DNA from: Zea mays | Taxonomy: Eukaryota > Streptophyta > Magnoliopsida > Poales > Poaceae | Assembly: GCF_902167145.1 (NCBI RefSeq) | Contig: NC_050104.1 | Coordinates: 110,557,849-110,621,848, forward strand | Length of the DNA stretch: 64,000 bases | Reading direction: 5' to 3' | Shown: positions 1-12,000 of the stretch, piece by piece | Numbering within the stretch: position 1 is the stretch's first letter | How the letters are laid out: every line of letters starts with the position of its first letter | Program-made: the position numbers and the translations under genes | Notes under the pieces: model-generated | Seen by the model: only the letters and a program-made list of their open reading frames with translations | Databases searched by the model: none | What the model was told of the DNA's origin: nothing

Positions 1-313
1 CAAATGCATGATCTCTTGTACAAGAGTGAACTCCCGACAATTGGATTGTCGATGGATAATAAGAGGACCTACTCAATGTCATAGTTAGTTCAACAAGTTG
101 GTTTTACTAACTTGTAACTACATTGTGAACAAAGGCCGAGTTTAGAGATCGTTTTGTCGAGTTGTCTAAACTCACTTTTGTACATCCCCCCGTAAGGAAG
201 TGTTTATAAGAATTGAGAGTAAGTCGGCCAGTAACCCTTAATCATCATTCTAGTCACGCCTCAATCGCCTCACGTGTGCTTTTCCAGCATGTGTGATCAA
301 GTCGAGCCGTGCT

Positions 314-340
314 AAGTATTTGGTGAAATGGGTTGGTCGC
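314..340 (+). pseudogene. Chromodomain remnant in element A (second copy at 8469-8495)
   Basis: The frame starting at 314 reads KYLVKWVGRE, which resembles the YLVKWxG core of the chromodomain at the integrase C-terminus of Ty3 chromoviruses. It lies about 500 bp before the polypurine tract, where the end of pol is expected. The frame is broken on both sides, so this is a decayed fragment. The match is short, so confidence is limited. Confidence 0.35.
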
Positions 341-841
341 GAAGTCAACATTAATGGCTCTCTTCATTGATATTTTCTCGAATCTCTATCATCGTTCGTG
401 GACTTGAATTCTCTGGTTAGCCATATGTTAACCGTGACAATATTCGACATCCACACCCGTCTCGTGTGCCATGAACTTACTGTAACCACTTGTTGGTAAA
501 CCTCTTTCTGTATGTTTTACCCAAGAGGTTGCATTTGACTCTGTTTGGGTAAAGTTGCATATCTACCGCTCGCTCAACAGACTCATATAGTACAGTGTCA
601 TCAGAAAAGGCAAACTGCACACATGGAACCTTATGTGCTCCTCTGGCAGACAGTGTCTCTACTAATGGACATTTCTAAATTGGCTTAAGTTGATACATGT
701 TATGTCCGCTAGAGAAACCACATTCTGAGACACTCGCCCTTGTTTGGAAATGTCTCATAATTATCGCTAAAATGGACATGGGTTACATGCTTCTCTACTC
801 TTAAAAGTCTTTTGCTACGAATCTCGGGACGAGATTCTTTT

Positions 842-853
842 AAGGGGGGAGGG
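842..853 (+). promoter_or_regulatory. Polypurine tract of element A, upstream unit
   Basis: The run AAGGGGGGAGGG lies one base before the LTR start at 855. It is the plus-strand primer site for reverse transcription. The identical tract is at 8997-9008. Two such tracts in one locus show that two internal regions are present. Confidence 0.85.
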
Positions 854-854
854 C

Positions 855-3800
855 TGTAACACCCCAGGTGTTTATATTCCGCTCGACAACGAGTATGGAT
901 TTAAGCACGTGATATCAGTAAATAAAATGGACATTAAGATCTAATCATCTTCGCTTATCGCGATTTTTATATCGCATCTGTTTTGTCTGTCGCGAGTTCG
1001 ACGTCATTTTTATCTATCCGGGCTCTTCCGAAATTTTCGTGTTGTTCGGAACATAGTCGTTCCAAAAATTGGTGTGTCCGGTGATTATTTAAAATACATC
1101 GGTCGCGCAAATACAAATTCGGAAGCTCGATCTATTCTTACGATTTTATCCCGGGCAAATTAGTTTGAACTCGACGACTAAATTTTTCAGGGCAAAATAA
1201 TTTGAATCGCGCAGTGTCTAAGAGAAATCTTGCGCGAGATTATGATCCAATTTATCTTTCAGCACACTCTGTAAGGTAGTAAAATTAACTATGTTGAGAT
1301 AACGGATAAAATTTCTCGAATTTCAAAATTAACCAAACATTGTTCCAATATTGTATTCGATATCCAGTCCATTTAGACCTGACCAGATCCAAATCCTCAG
1401 ATATAGATAACGAGTAAAATTCATCTTAATTCCAGAGTATTTCCTAAATCAATGCTATCTAAATTATCGCAGGCCGAAAGTTCTTAATCTAGCTCCGACA
1501 GAGTCGCCCCAAATCTCTAGCCGAGACTAGATAGATATTTATTTATTCTTTTGTTACAAGGATAAAGAAAAGGAATTACAAGTTTTATCATCCACATGTT
1601 AATTTGCAACATTTCTTATTTGAAGTACGTGTGTTTATCTGGGGTGGAAATATTCCACCGCTATTCCATCTCCCTTATCTCTAAACAAATCAGCTGTTGC
1701 CTCTCAGATTTTTATGGAGTACACAGGGCACCATTTTCCTCACGTATTCTCTGGTCTTATCCAAAGCCGTCGCCGTGGCTCGTTCCCGAAGAAACTGCAC
1801 CAAAATTGCTCACGTTTCTGGGGGCTTATCCTTTTCCTTCGGTCACCATCGCATCCATTCTCGATCCCTCTACCTCTCGCATCCGGTGCCTGGCTGCCAG
1901 CCCCAGCGCTCGCCAACCTCATCTTCCCCGGCGTTTCCTCCCAGCTCCCTCCACCATGCCGCTGCCATGGAACTCACTGCTCGGCCGCGCCCTGGCCATG
2001 CTCCCTGCGCTCGCCAGCCGTGCGCATCTCCCTCTGCGCGCGCGCGCCTGCGTCCTGCGCCGCGAACCCCGCCGTGGAGCTTCCCCGAGCTCGCCCCATG
2101 GCGCCCGGCCGAGCTCCTCCCTGCCGTGTTCTTGCTCGGCGTCCGGTTTTCCTGTGCGCCACGGTCTTCCTCCCCGAGCTCGCCCCAGCCCCTTGTATTC
2201 CCCATGGCCGGAGCTTCTTCCAGCTCCAGCTCGGATCCCTCTCCCATGGCTCTCTGCGTGCTAGCCGCTGCGCGCCCATCTATCTCTCGCGGATCTCCCT
2301 CCCCAGCTCCTCTCTGCTCGTGCCGTCGCCCAGCCTGTTGGCGCGCGCATGCTCCTCTCGCCGCGCCCCCCTGCTTCTCTTCCTCCCCTTCTCTCCTTGC
2401 TGCGTGCGCCCTGCGCTCTGCTCGCAGCGCCGCAGTTCTTTCTCCCGGCTCCCTCTGTCCGTTCTCGACCGCGCCTTGCACCGCCAGCCACGCCTCCCTG
2501 GCCATCATGGCGTCACTATTTCCTGTTGCGCCGCGACATCGTCGTGCTCGGGTGCTTAGTGTCGAGGTCGCCGCGCCATTGTCGTTCTGGCTTCCCTTGT
2601 CCTCGTGCGGGTTTTGGTCGTGTCCACATCTGAGACATCAACATCTGCATCCCAGCATCGTCATCGTTTCAGCAGCCTTGTTGCACCTTGCGATCACGCC
2701 GAAAGACGAAAGGGAAGCACCAGTGCCACGCTCGTCAAATCGGTGATATACGCAAGCCGGACAGCGTCGTCGATTTAATGGTTTCAATCCGGATTTAGCT
2801 TTGGTGAGCTAATTTATTATTTTTGTTAGCTGGTTTGATGAATGGCTTGGCTAGGTGTGTTAGTCGTGATGATCTTGTGACTATATTAGTGTGGTTCTAA
2901 CACATCGTTTCATGCAGTGAGGTGATTGTGAAGTGGTCGCGTTAGGTGTTGAAATCTAGATTTTAGATATAGATTTATGCGAAGAATATTAGTAGATTTA
3001 TATGCAATATGATTATGCTAACTAGTAATGCGAAAAGTAAGTTTAGCGTTTGTTGATAGTACTATCAGTGTTATTAGTGAGAGTTCTTATTGGTATGGTG
3101 AAAGTGATGCGTTGCCATAGTAGCGGATGTATTATCTAGGTTTATTAATAAATTAAATGTCATAAATAAATAATTGTTGTTACCCAAAATAATTAGGAAG
3201 CGAATAACATCGATAAGTCCGTTTTGGTAAAAACCTAAGAACTATCAATGGATAGTGCGTATAAGCGCTTTAAATCTTGGGTTGTTACGGAAATAGTTTT
3301 GTAAAACCCTATATCATATAATAATACTCTGCTTGTTAGATCCCGAGTGGTGTGATGCGTTGTGGTGAAGTCTTGAAGTAGCTAACCTAAAGTGAACATG
3401 TGTCCCATGTTTAATGTGTTTAGTTATTGTTACCTAATGTTTGGGTTAGGTCTGATTACCTCAAAGTTCATGATTGTATAAAATCAGAAGCATCTAGTGT
3501 TTATGCATATAAGTGTTTTAAACCTTTAAATTAAGATAAATACTATACTATAAAATTCTATGCTTCTTAATAATGAGTTGTTTCTTAGTACTAAGAGTGG
3601 TGTTAATCATTCGGTAGGATATTCTAGTTCATGAGGTTGGATTTATGTGTAGCCTTTTTGATGCTTGAGTTCATCCGTTTAAATGAAAAAAATGTAATTG
3701 TGATACGTAGTGATATGTCAACATATAGTAATTGTTTTTAAATATTGCGGTACATCAGGATTTGAATATTGCTAATGCTACTTGATGATTGGATTAGGTC

Positions 3801-5673
3801 CAATTGACTAGAACGTCATGTCTGATGTAGAGTTAAATATATCTAGTTGTTACACATAAGAATTGTGATGTCTTGCTTTAAGTCTGTATCCTCCTTAGTA
3901 TAACTTATCTATCTTGCGCTATTTATGCTCCTATTCACTCATATGCAGTATGCATATCATCTAGGTACGTTAATTAATCACGTGATGTGAAGGACAAGAG
4001 CTGGATTAATCACAAGACGATGCTGATGGATGAAGCTAAAGTGGATGAATCAACCAAGTGCCAGGATGGGAGATACTCACCAAGTGATCGTCATTTAACA
4101 ACACTAACATAGTGTTATCCCAGGCAAGCCCCGGTGCATTTGCCACCTCCTTCTGTTTTAAAAACTTTTATCACTTACCTGCTGCATTAGGTGATAGGAG
4201 TTGTGTGAATAAACAATTGATGCATTACCATTCCTTGGAATTTGATTATCCTCCTTGCTACCTGTTTTATAAAGAGAACCAATGAGGCTTAGCCCTGCCT
4301 AGAGAACTAAAACTTGATTCTTTTTAAAAGAATGCTGTGTAACACTGGTATGGGTTTGTTTTATGAAAAAGGACTTGTAATGGTGAGAGCATCATCTGCA
4401 GTGATGAATTCATCATTCAAGTATGGTACCTCTGTCAGGTACATGATTTGGGTGTTAAATAATAAGATGAGACCAGACGTTGAGCAGGAAAGGTCGCCCG
4501 TCTGTGTCGATTAAGGACCGTACCGAAAGTAGGCTTGCTGATCTAGGACCCTTTAACTGGCCACATGCCTCGTCATGGGTAAGCTTAGCCTCGGTCGGAC
4601 CAATACCAGAACAGCTCGCACGCACTGGGAGTGGAGAGATGGCGAGAGTAGCTTGTACCCTCCGTGGCAAGAGACTGGAAGGTGGGGTGCTGTACTCTCG
4701 GAAACATGGCGGGCACCATGGCGAGAGTAACGTGTACCAACCAGGCCAATGGCTGGACGGTGGAGTGCTGTGCTCTCGGGTCGCGTGAACCCGTTCTGGT
4801 CTTGAGAAAACCGGTGGCGAGTTGACATATGCAAGGGTTAAGTGCTACATATGTCGTGTGGTTGGAGATCCTCAGCTGAGTATTAATCGATTCGGATCGC
4901 CGTTACTTCTCGGATATGAAGACTGGATCACTGCCCTGCATCGTAGATAACAAGTGAAACTAAAGCTGCTAAAATGAAGCTAGTATAGGACAAGTGAATG
5001 CTCTAGATTAGGCAAATCTAGATTCAGGAAAAGTACTTAATTTGTGAAGTAAAAGTTTTGGCATAAGGATCCACTACTAGTAAGCTTTTCTGCAAAAATG
5101 AGTCTTTGAAACTTGATGAGCCTTACCTTGAATCCTTTTTAAACCAGCATACCCTTGAGAGTCTTTTCTTTAGTCGGGTAAGTCTTGCTGAGTAATTGCG
5201 TACTCAGGGCTTTATTCCCTGTTGTTTTTCAGGTTATAAGTTTGTTCTGTTGTGGATGGTGCTAAGTGCCGGTGGGCTCGGCCTTCTTATATAAGTATAT
5301 CCCATCTTTAGCTTCTTTATTGAGGATTGTCACTTAAGCTAGCATGTATTTGAAAACCTATAAATATTTTATACATTTTAATTTGTAATTCTTTTGAATC
5401 ATTTTCTCTTGTAATCACTCCGATAATTGTATAATGTAAAATTATTGTAACATGTAATCATTTTGTAATAAAGAATTTATTTCCGCTGCAAATGTTGGTG
5501 TGTGATTTGTATTTACTTAATCATGCGATCTTGGCGATAAGTCGTTTATCCGGGGTCCTCGGGGCACTCAGACAGATCCTGTTAAGTTGTTTGGTGCACA
5601 CGCATAGCTGTCTGAGGTCTTTGAGACAAGGACAAGTGCATGTGGGCCTGATAACTTGGGAGGTTCTGCGACA
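855..5673 (+). repeat. LTR of element A (left copy, 4,819 bp)
   Basis: The LTR begins TGTAACACCCCAGG and ends TTCTGCGACA, with the canonical TG...CA ends. It follows a polypurine tract and precedes a primer-binding site. The second copy lies exactly 8,155 bp downstream. I noticed two differences: C5277 against T13432 and A5570 against G13725. Inside are an AT-rich start, a CT/GC-rich block at about 1850-2640 that opens several long chance frames on both strands, and an AT-rich second half. An LTR this long is typical of Tekay-type maize chromoviruses. I do not assign a family name. Confidence 0.92.
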
Positions 5674-5675
5674 GC

Positions 5676-5687
5676 TGGTATCGGAGC
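5676..5687 (+). promoter_or_regulatory. Primer-binding site of element A
   Basis: TGGTATCGGAGC starts two bases after the LTR. It matches the 3' end of plant initiator methionine tRNA (TGGTATCAGAGC) except for one A-to-G change. Confidence 0.85.
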
Positions 5688-8600
5688 TGTATTAAGTATA
5701 ATACGGTCACATACGTATTTTTAAAACAAAGTTTTGGTTTCAAAAACCTATTTTCAACTAAACACATTGTTTGATTTTGAAAAACAGATTTAAAAAAACT
5801 ATAATGCTAGCGACATCCTCTATTAAGCCCTAAGTTAAGGACTACTAGGTGGCTTAGTTGAGAATACTAACCCACAACCAGGGAAGGGTATTGCATACAT
5901 GTGTATTGTTATTCTTGAGGCCATTCAGTTTTGAATGGATCGACGCTCAGGTAACGTGAGATGTGAGAGCATGACCGAACAAACGTCGGTCTAGGGAAGA
6001 GCATAAAAAGCGCTTGATTATATACATGTTTTACATATGTATATATGAAGGCTGTGATGTGGAGTAATTACTTTTTCGGGATTCAGTACCCCATGGATGT
6101 GTATGGGTATACAGACATGGGAATACTGAGAAGTGTAATGTATTTGCAACGACGCACCTACGCTCAGGTAAGAAGGTGAGTTACCATAATGAGCTGCCCT
6201 ATGGTTAAAGTGTGGCAACGACGCCTATGCGTGGCTCGACGCTTAATGAGGAGCTGGCCTCCATATAAAAATATATGGAGTATAAACTGTGATAAACTGT
6301 CATGTGTGAATTGCATCATTGGGAATTGGGCTGTGATGGAATTTTCTGCAGGTACACTAACTTCGAACTCGTATGTGTAGCTGACGACTAGCAATATACC
6401 GAGAGAGACGTAGATGTGCCACCGATATAGAACGCTATTGCCACATTATGTTGGCGAAATTGGTGAGGCCGAATAGGACGAACATGCATCCTGATTGTTG
6501 CATTGTGTTTGTCGTTTGTGCACAAATATGCTTCTCTCACCTTTATTCTAATAATTGGTGATTGTGAACGAACGTGCTTCCCTCATCTTTATTCCGATAA
6601 TAAATAATTGGAAAATGTGTGAAGCATTACTATTCTATAAGCAATTTCTAGCTTTGTTTGTTGTGTCCTTTAGACATGTCTTTATGTGGTTTGTGGTTCT
6701 TCTTAATTTGACCGCTAGTCCAACTTGTGTTTGTTATGGTATGTTTGGGTAAACTAAAAATCTGGCCATGTCCTCACCCAGGAGCCATGACCCGAATCGA
6801 TGTTAATTCCCCGAAGTTTTTTTCCCCAGTTTCCAAAAGTGGACGAGTCTGAATTTCTATCGTTACTTTAGGATCAAGCTTATCTAAATAGGTGTTTAGG
6901 TAATCTTCTCGTAGAAAATAAATGTACCGGTGCTTAAGATAAGGATCTCAAGTCTATGATCTTGACAATCCACTTGTAGCTCTCTTATGGTCATGTTTTC
7001 CTCGTAAGCTTCGACTTGTTCGGTTGGTGCAAACTGGTATCCCTATTCTAGTTTGCCTCTGCTTGAGGATCACATTGTCGTTTTCTCAATCTAACCAAGG
7101 AAAGGATTGCCCAATAAATTTTCTTGAATTTAATGCCTTTGGTTTCCTCATATCTCTCGAAGGCATATTAATTTAATCTTCCGATCGTTTTTCCTGTGTA
7201 TCTAATCAGGCGCTCATCCTTGACCTTGAAATTGCTACGATGGGCATAGAAATATGCTTGGGGTTGAAATAAATAGTCTCCCATCGTACTCCCTCATCAA
7301 CCATTTTAGGTTTTGGCAATCTCGTATTCCTTTCATCGGGCCAGGACCTATTTGGCTCTCTACTTGTAACCGTTTTGACAGGTAGTCTCTTTGCATATTG
7401 TCACCCTTGCTCAATCTATTGGTGGGGCATGAGATTTCTTATTGGTTGCATCTGGTAATGGTGTTATAACCAAAGGCGATGGTGCCACGACGAAACCAAG
7501 GGCCTCCGGTGGGTGATCAACACATGGTTGCGCTACTTGGCACGCGTGGTATCATCGTTAGCAGTCATAATCCATTATGAGATTATATCAATATGTTATC
7601 TCTGCACAAATTGTTCCTCCATGTGAGATTCATTATTGGTGTTGTTTGGTAATGGTGTCACGATTAATGACTTATGGTGCCGCAGCGAAACTAAGAGCCT
7701 CCTGTGAATGCGCACACAGGACTGTGCTACTCGTCGGATGCTGGTATCAAGGTCTCTGGTCATGATCCATTATGGAACTACCCTGATGTGTTAACTCCTG
7801 TAGATCTTTTCCTTGAAACAATTTCTATGTTGTTTGTCAAATGATCGAGCAACATCTATCATCTCCGTCGGATCAAAAGGGCATACCACTTTCATGTGTG
7901 GTCTTATTTCTTTTGATCTTGGTAGTGACTACTCATACAAGTTCCCTTGACATCCTTTGAGTAAAGGTGAAGCCTTGGATCTTTTTAGTGTTGGGAGACA
8001 ATTGATTAGTTCTCAAAATGGAGATTGACTTCTCTTGCTGCTAAATGCAGGAGTTTGTTCATTCGCTCTTTCATTTAATCCATGTATTCCCTAACCAAGT
8101 CAGTTCACCTCGCATGAAGAAACGGCTGAACAACCTGACCAAATGAATTTCTACCCAAATGCATGATCTCTTGTACAAGAGTGAACTCCCGACAATTGGA
8201 TTGTCGATGGATAATAAGAGGACCTACTCAATGTCATAGTTAGTTCAACAAGTTGGTTTTACTAACTTGTAACTACATTGTGAACAAAGGCCGAGTTTAG
8301 AGATCGTTTTGTCGAGTTGTCTAAACTCACTTTTGTACATCCCCCCGTAAGGAAGTGTTTATAAGAATTGAGAGTAAGTCGGCCAGTAACCCTTAATCAT
8401 CATTCTAGTCACGCCTCAATCGCCTCACGTGTGCTTTTCCAGCATGTGTGATCAAGTCGAGCCGTGCTAAGTATTTGGTGAAATGGGTTGGTCGCGAAGT
8501 CAACATTAATGGCTCTCTTCATTGATATTTTCTCGAATCTCTATCATCGTTCGTGGACTTGAATTCTCTGGTTAGCCATATGTTAACCGTGACAATATTC

Positions 8601-8996
8601 GACATCCACACCCGTCTCGTGTGCCATGAACTTACTGTAACCACTTGTTGGTAAACCTCTTTCTGTATGTTTTACCCAAGAGGTTGCATTTGACTCTGTT
8701 TGGGTAAAGTTGCATATCTACCGCTCGCTCAACAGACTCATATAGTACAGTGTCATCAGAAAAGGCAAACTGCACACATGGAACCTTATGTGCTCCTCTG
8801 GCAGACAGTGTCTCTACTAATGGACATTTCTAAATTGGCTTAAGTTGATACATGTTATGTCCGCTAGAGAAACCACATTCTGAGACACTCGCCCTTGTTT
8901 GGAAATGTCTCATAATTATCGCTAAAATGGACATGGGTTACATGCTTCTCTACTCTTAAAAGTCTTTTGCTACGAATCTCGGGACGAGATTCTTTT

Positions 8997-9008
8997 AAGG
9001 GGGGAGGG
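8997..9008 (+). promoter_or_regulatory. Polypurine tract of element A, right unit
   Basis: AAGGGGGGAGGG sits just before the LTR that starts at 9010, the standard position of the plus-strand priming site. Confidence 0.88.
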
Positions 9009-9009
9009 C

Positions 9010-12000
9010 TGTAACACCCCAGGTGTTTATATTCCGCTCGACAACGAGTATGGATTTAAGCACGTGATATCAGTAAATAAAATGGACATTAAGATCTAAT
9101 CATCTTCGCTTATCGCGATTTTTATATCGCATCTGTTTTGTCTGTCGCGAGTTCGACGTCATTTTTATCTATCCGGGCTCTTCCGAAATTTTCGTGTTGT
9201 TCGGAACATAGTCGTTCCAAAAATTGGTGTGTCCGGTGATTATTTAAAATACATCGGTCGCGCAAATACAAATTCGGAAGCTCGATCTATTCTTACGATT
9301 TTATCCCGGGCAAATTAGTTTGAACTCGACGACTAAATTTTTCAGGGCAAAATAATTTGAATCGCGCAGTGTCTAAGAGAAATCTTGCGCGAGATTATGA
9401 TCCAATTTATCTTTCAGCACACTCTGTAAGGTAGTAAAATTAACTATGTTGAGATAACGGATAAAATTTCTCGAATTTCAAAATTAACCAAACATTGTTC
9501 CAATATTGTATTCGATATCCAGTCCATTTAGACCTGACCAGATCCAAATCCTCAGATATAGATAACGAGTAAAATTCATCTTAATTCCAGAGTATTTCCT
9601 AAATCAATGCTATCTAAATTATCGCAGGCCGAAAGTTCTTAATCTAGCTCCGACAGAGTCGCCCCAAATCTCTAGCCGAGACTAGATAGATATTTATTTA
9701 TTCTTTTGTTACAAGGATAAAGAAAAGGAATTACAAGTTTTATCATCCACATGTTAATTTGCAACATTTCTTATTTGAAGTACGTGTGTTTATCTGGGGT
9801 GGAAATATTCCACCGCTATTCCATCTCCCTTATCTCTAAACAAATCAGCTGTTGCCTCTCAGATTTTTATGGAGTACACAGGGCACCATTTTCCTCACGT
9901 ATTCTCTGGTCTTATCCAAAGCCGTCGCCGTGGCTCGTTCCCGAAGAAACTGCACCAAAATTGCTCACGTTTCTGGGGGCTTATCCTTTTCCTTCGGTCA
10001 CCATCGCATCCATTCTCGATCCCTCTACCTCTCGCATCCGGTGCCTGGCTGCCAGCCCCAGCGCTCGCCAACCTCATCTTCCCCGGCGTTTCCTCCCAGC
10101 TCCCTCCACCATGCCGCTGCCATGGAACTCACTGCTCGGCCGCGCCCTGGCCATGCTCCCTGCGCTCGCCAGCCGTGCGCATCTCCCTCTGCGCGCGCGC
10201 GCCTGCGTCCTGCGCCGCGAACCCCGCCGTGGAGCTTCCCCGAGCTCGCCCCATGGCGCCCGGCCGAGCTCCTCCCTGCCGTGTTCTTGCTCGGCGTCCG
10301 GTTTTCCTGTGCGCCACGGTCTTCCTCCCCGAGCTCGCCCCAGCCCCTTGTATTCCCCATGGCCGGAGCTTCTTCCAGCTCCAGCTCGGATCCCTCTCCC
10401 ATGGCTCTCTGCGTGCTAGCCGCTGCGCGCCCATCTATCTCTCGCGGATCTCCCTCCCCAGCTCCTCTCTGCTCGTGCCGTCGCCCAGCCTGTTGGCGCG
10501 CGCATGCTCCTCTCGCCGCGCCCCCCTGCTTCTCTTCCTCCCCTTCTCTCCTTGCTGCGTGCGCCCTGCGCTCTGCTCGCAGCGCCGCAGTTCTTTCTCC
10601 CGGCTCCCTCTGTCCGTTCTCGACCGCGCCTTGCACCGCCAGCCACGCCTCCCTGGCCATCATGGCGTCACTATTTCCTGTTGCGCCGCGACATCGTCGT
10701 GCTCGGGTGCTTAGTGTCGAGGTCGCCGCGCCATTGTCGTTCTGGCTTCCCTTGTCCTCGTGCGGGTTTTGGTCGTGTCCACATCTGAGACATCAACATC
10801 TGCATCCCAGCATCGTCATCGTTTCAGCAGCCTTGTTGCACCTTGCGATCACGCCGAAAGACGAAAGGGAAGCACCAGTGCCACGCTCGTCAAATCGGTG
10901 ATATACGCAAGCCGGACAGCGTCGTCGATTTAATGGTTTCAATCCGGATTTAGCTTTGGTGAGCTAATTTATTATTTTTGTTAGCTGGTTTGATGAATGG
11001 CTTGGCTAGGTGTGTTAGTCGTGATGATCTTGTGACTATATTAGTGTGGTTCTAACACATCGTTTCATGCAGTGAGGTGATTGTGAAGTGGTCGCGTTAG
11101 GTGTTGAAATCTAGATTTTAGATATAGATTTATGCGAAGAATATTAGTAGATTTATATGCAATATGATTATGCTAACTAGTAATGCGAAAAGTAAGTTTA
11201 GCGTTTGTTGATAGTACTATCAGTGTTATTAGTGAGAGTTCTTATTGGTATGGTGAAAGTGATGCGTTGCCATAGTAGCGGATGTATTATCTAGGTTTAT
11301 TAATAAATTAAATGTCATAAATAAATAATTGTTGTTACCCAAAATAATTAGGAAGCGAATAACATCGATAAGTCCGTTTTGGTAAAAACCTAAGAACTAT
11401 CAATGGATAGTGCGTATAAGCGCTTTAAATCTTGGGTTGTTACGGAAATAGTTTTGTAAAACCCTATATCATATAATAATACTCTGCTTGTTAGATCCCG
11501 AGTGGTGTGATGCGTTGTGGTGAAGTCTTGAAGTAGCTAACCTAAAGTGAACATGTGTCCCATGTTTAATGTGTTTAGTTATTGTTACCTAATGTTTGGG
11601 TTAGGTCTGATTACCTCAAAGTTCATGATTGTATAAAATCAGAAGCATCTAGTGTTTATGCATATAAGTGTTTTAAACCTTTAAATTAAGATAAATACTA
11701 TACTATAAAATTCTATGCTTCTTAATAATGAGTTGTTTCTTAGTACTAAGAGTGGTGTTAATCATTCGGTAGGATATTCTAGTTCATGAGGTTGGATTTA
11801 TGTGTAGCCTTTTTGATGCTTGAGTTCATCCGTTTAAATGAAAAAAATGTAATTGTGATACGTAGTGATATGTCAACATATAGTAATTGTTTTTAAATAT
11901 TGCGGTACATCAGGATTTGAATATTGCTAATGCTACTTGATGATTGGATTAGGTCCAATTGACTAGAACGTCATGTCTGATGTAGAGTTAAATATATCTA

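Larger units (their letters stand above)
1..854 (+). mobile_element. Element A, 3' end of an upstream internal region (partial)
   Basis: This segment matches 8156-9009 base for base as far as I can follow it. It ends in the same polypurine tract just before an LTR. It is therefore the tail of a further internal region lying left of the LTR at 855, and its start is outside the window. No open coding frame survives. Its last part carries the phrase GAGATTCTTTTAAGGGGG, also found before the 3' LTR of chromovirus E at 46820-46836, which ties element A to the same Ty3 lineage. Confidence 0.85.
5674..9009 (+). mobile_element. Internal region of element A (3,336 bp, non-coding)
   Basis: Bounded by a primer-binding site and a polypurine tract, this region holds no gag or pol frame longer than about 65 codons. 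A broken chromodomain-like motif near 8469 suggests it is a decayed chromovirus interior. Two diverged copies of a ~170-bp segment lie in tandem at about 7430-7590 and 7622-7785, both containing ATCCATTATG near their ends. An element in this state needs proteins in trans to move. Confidence 0.8.

Noticed and set aside
1596..2746. Long overlapping frames (222-349 codons) on both strands in LTR A, repeated at 9751-10901
   Set aside because: They lie in a CT/GC-rich LTR block, translate to Ser/Pro/Ala/Arg-rich low-complexity protein in several frames at once, and have no domain. Repetition only reflects the two LTR copies.
5676..5700. tRNA gene at primer-binding sites (5676, 40563, 51221)
   Set aside because: Only the 3'-end complement of the tRNA is present; no cloverleaf sequence follows.
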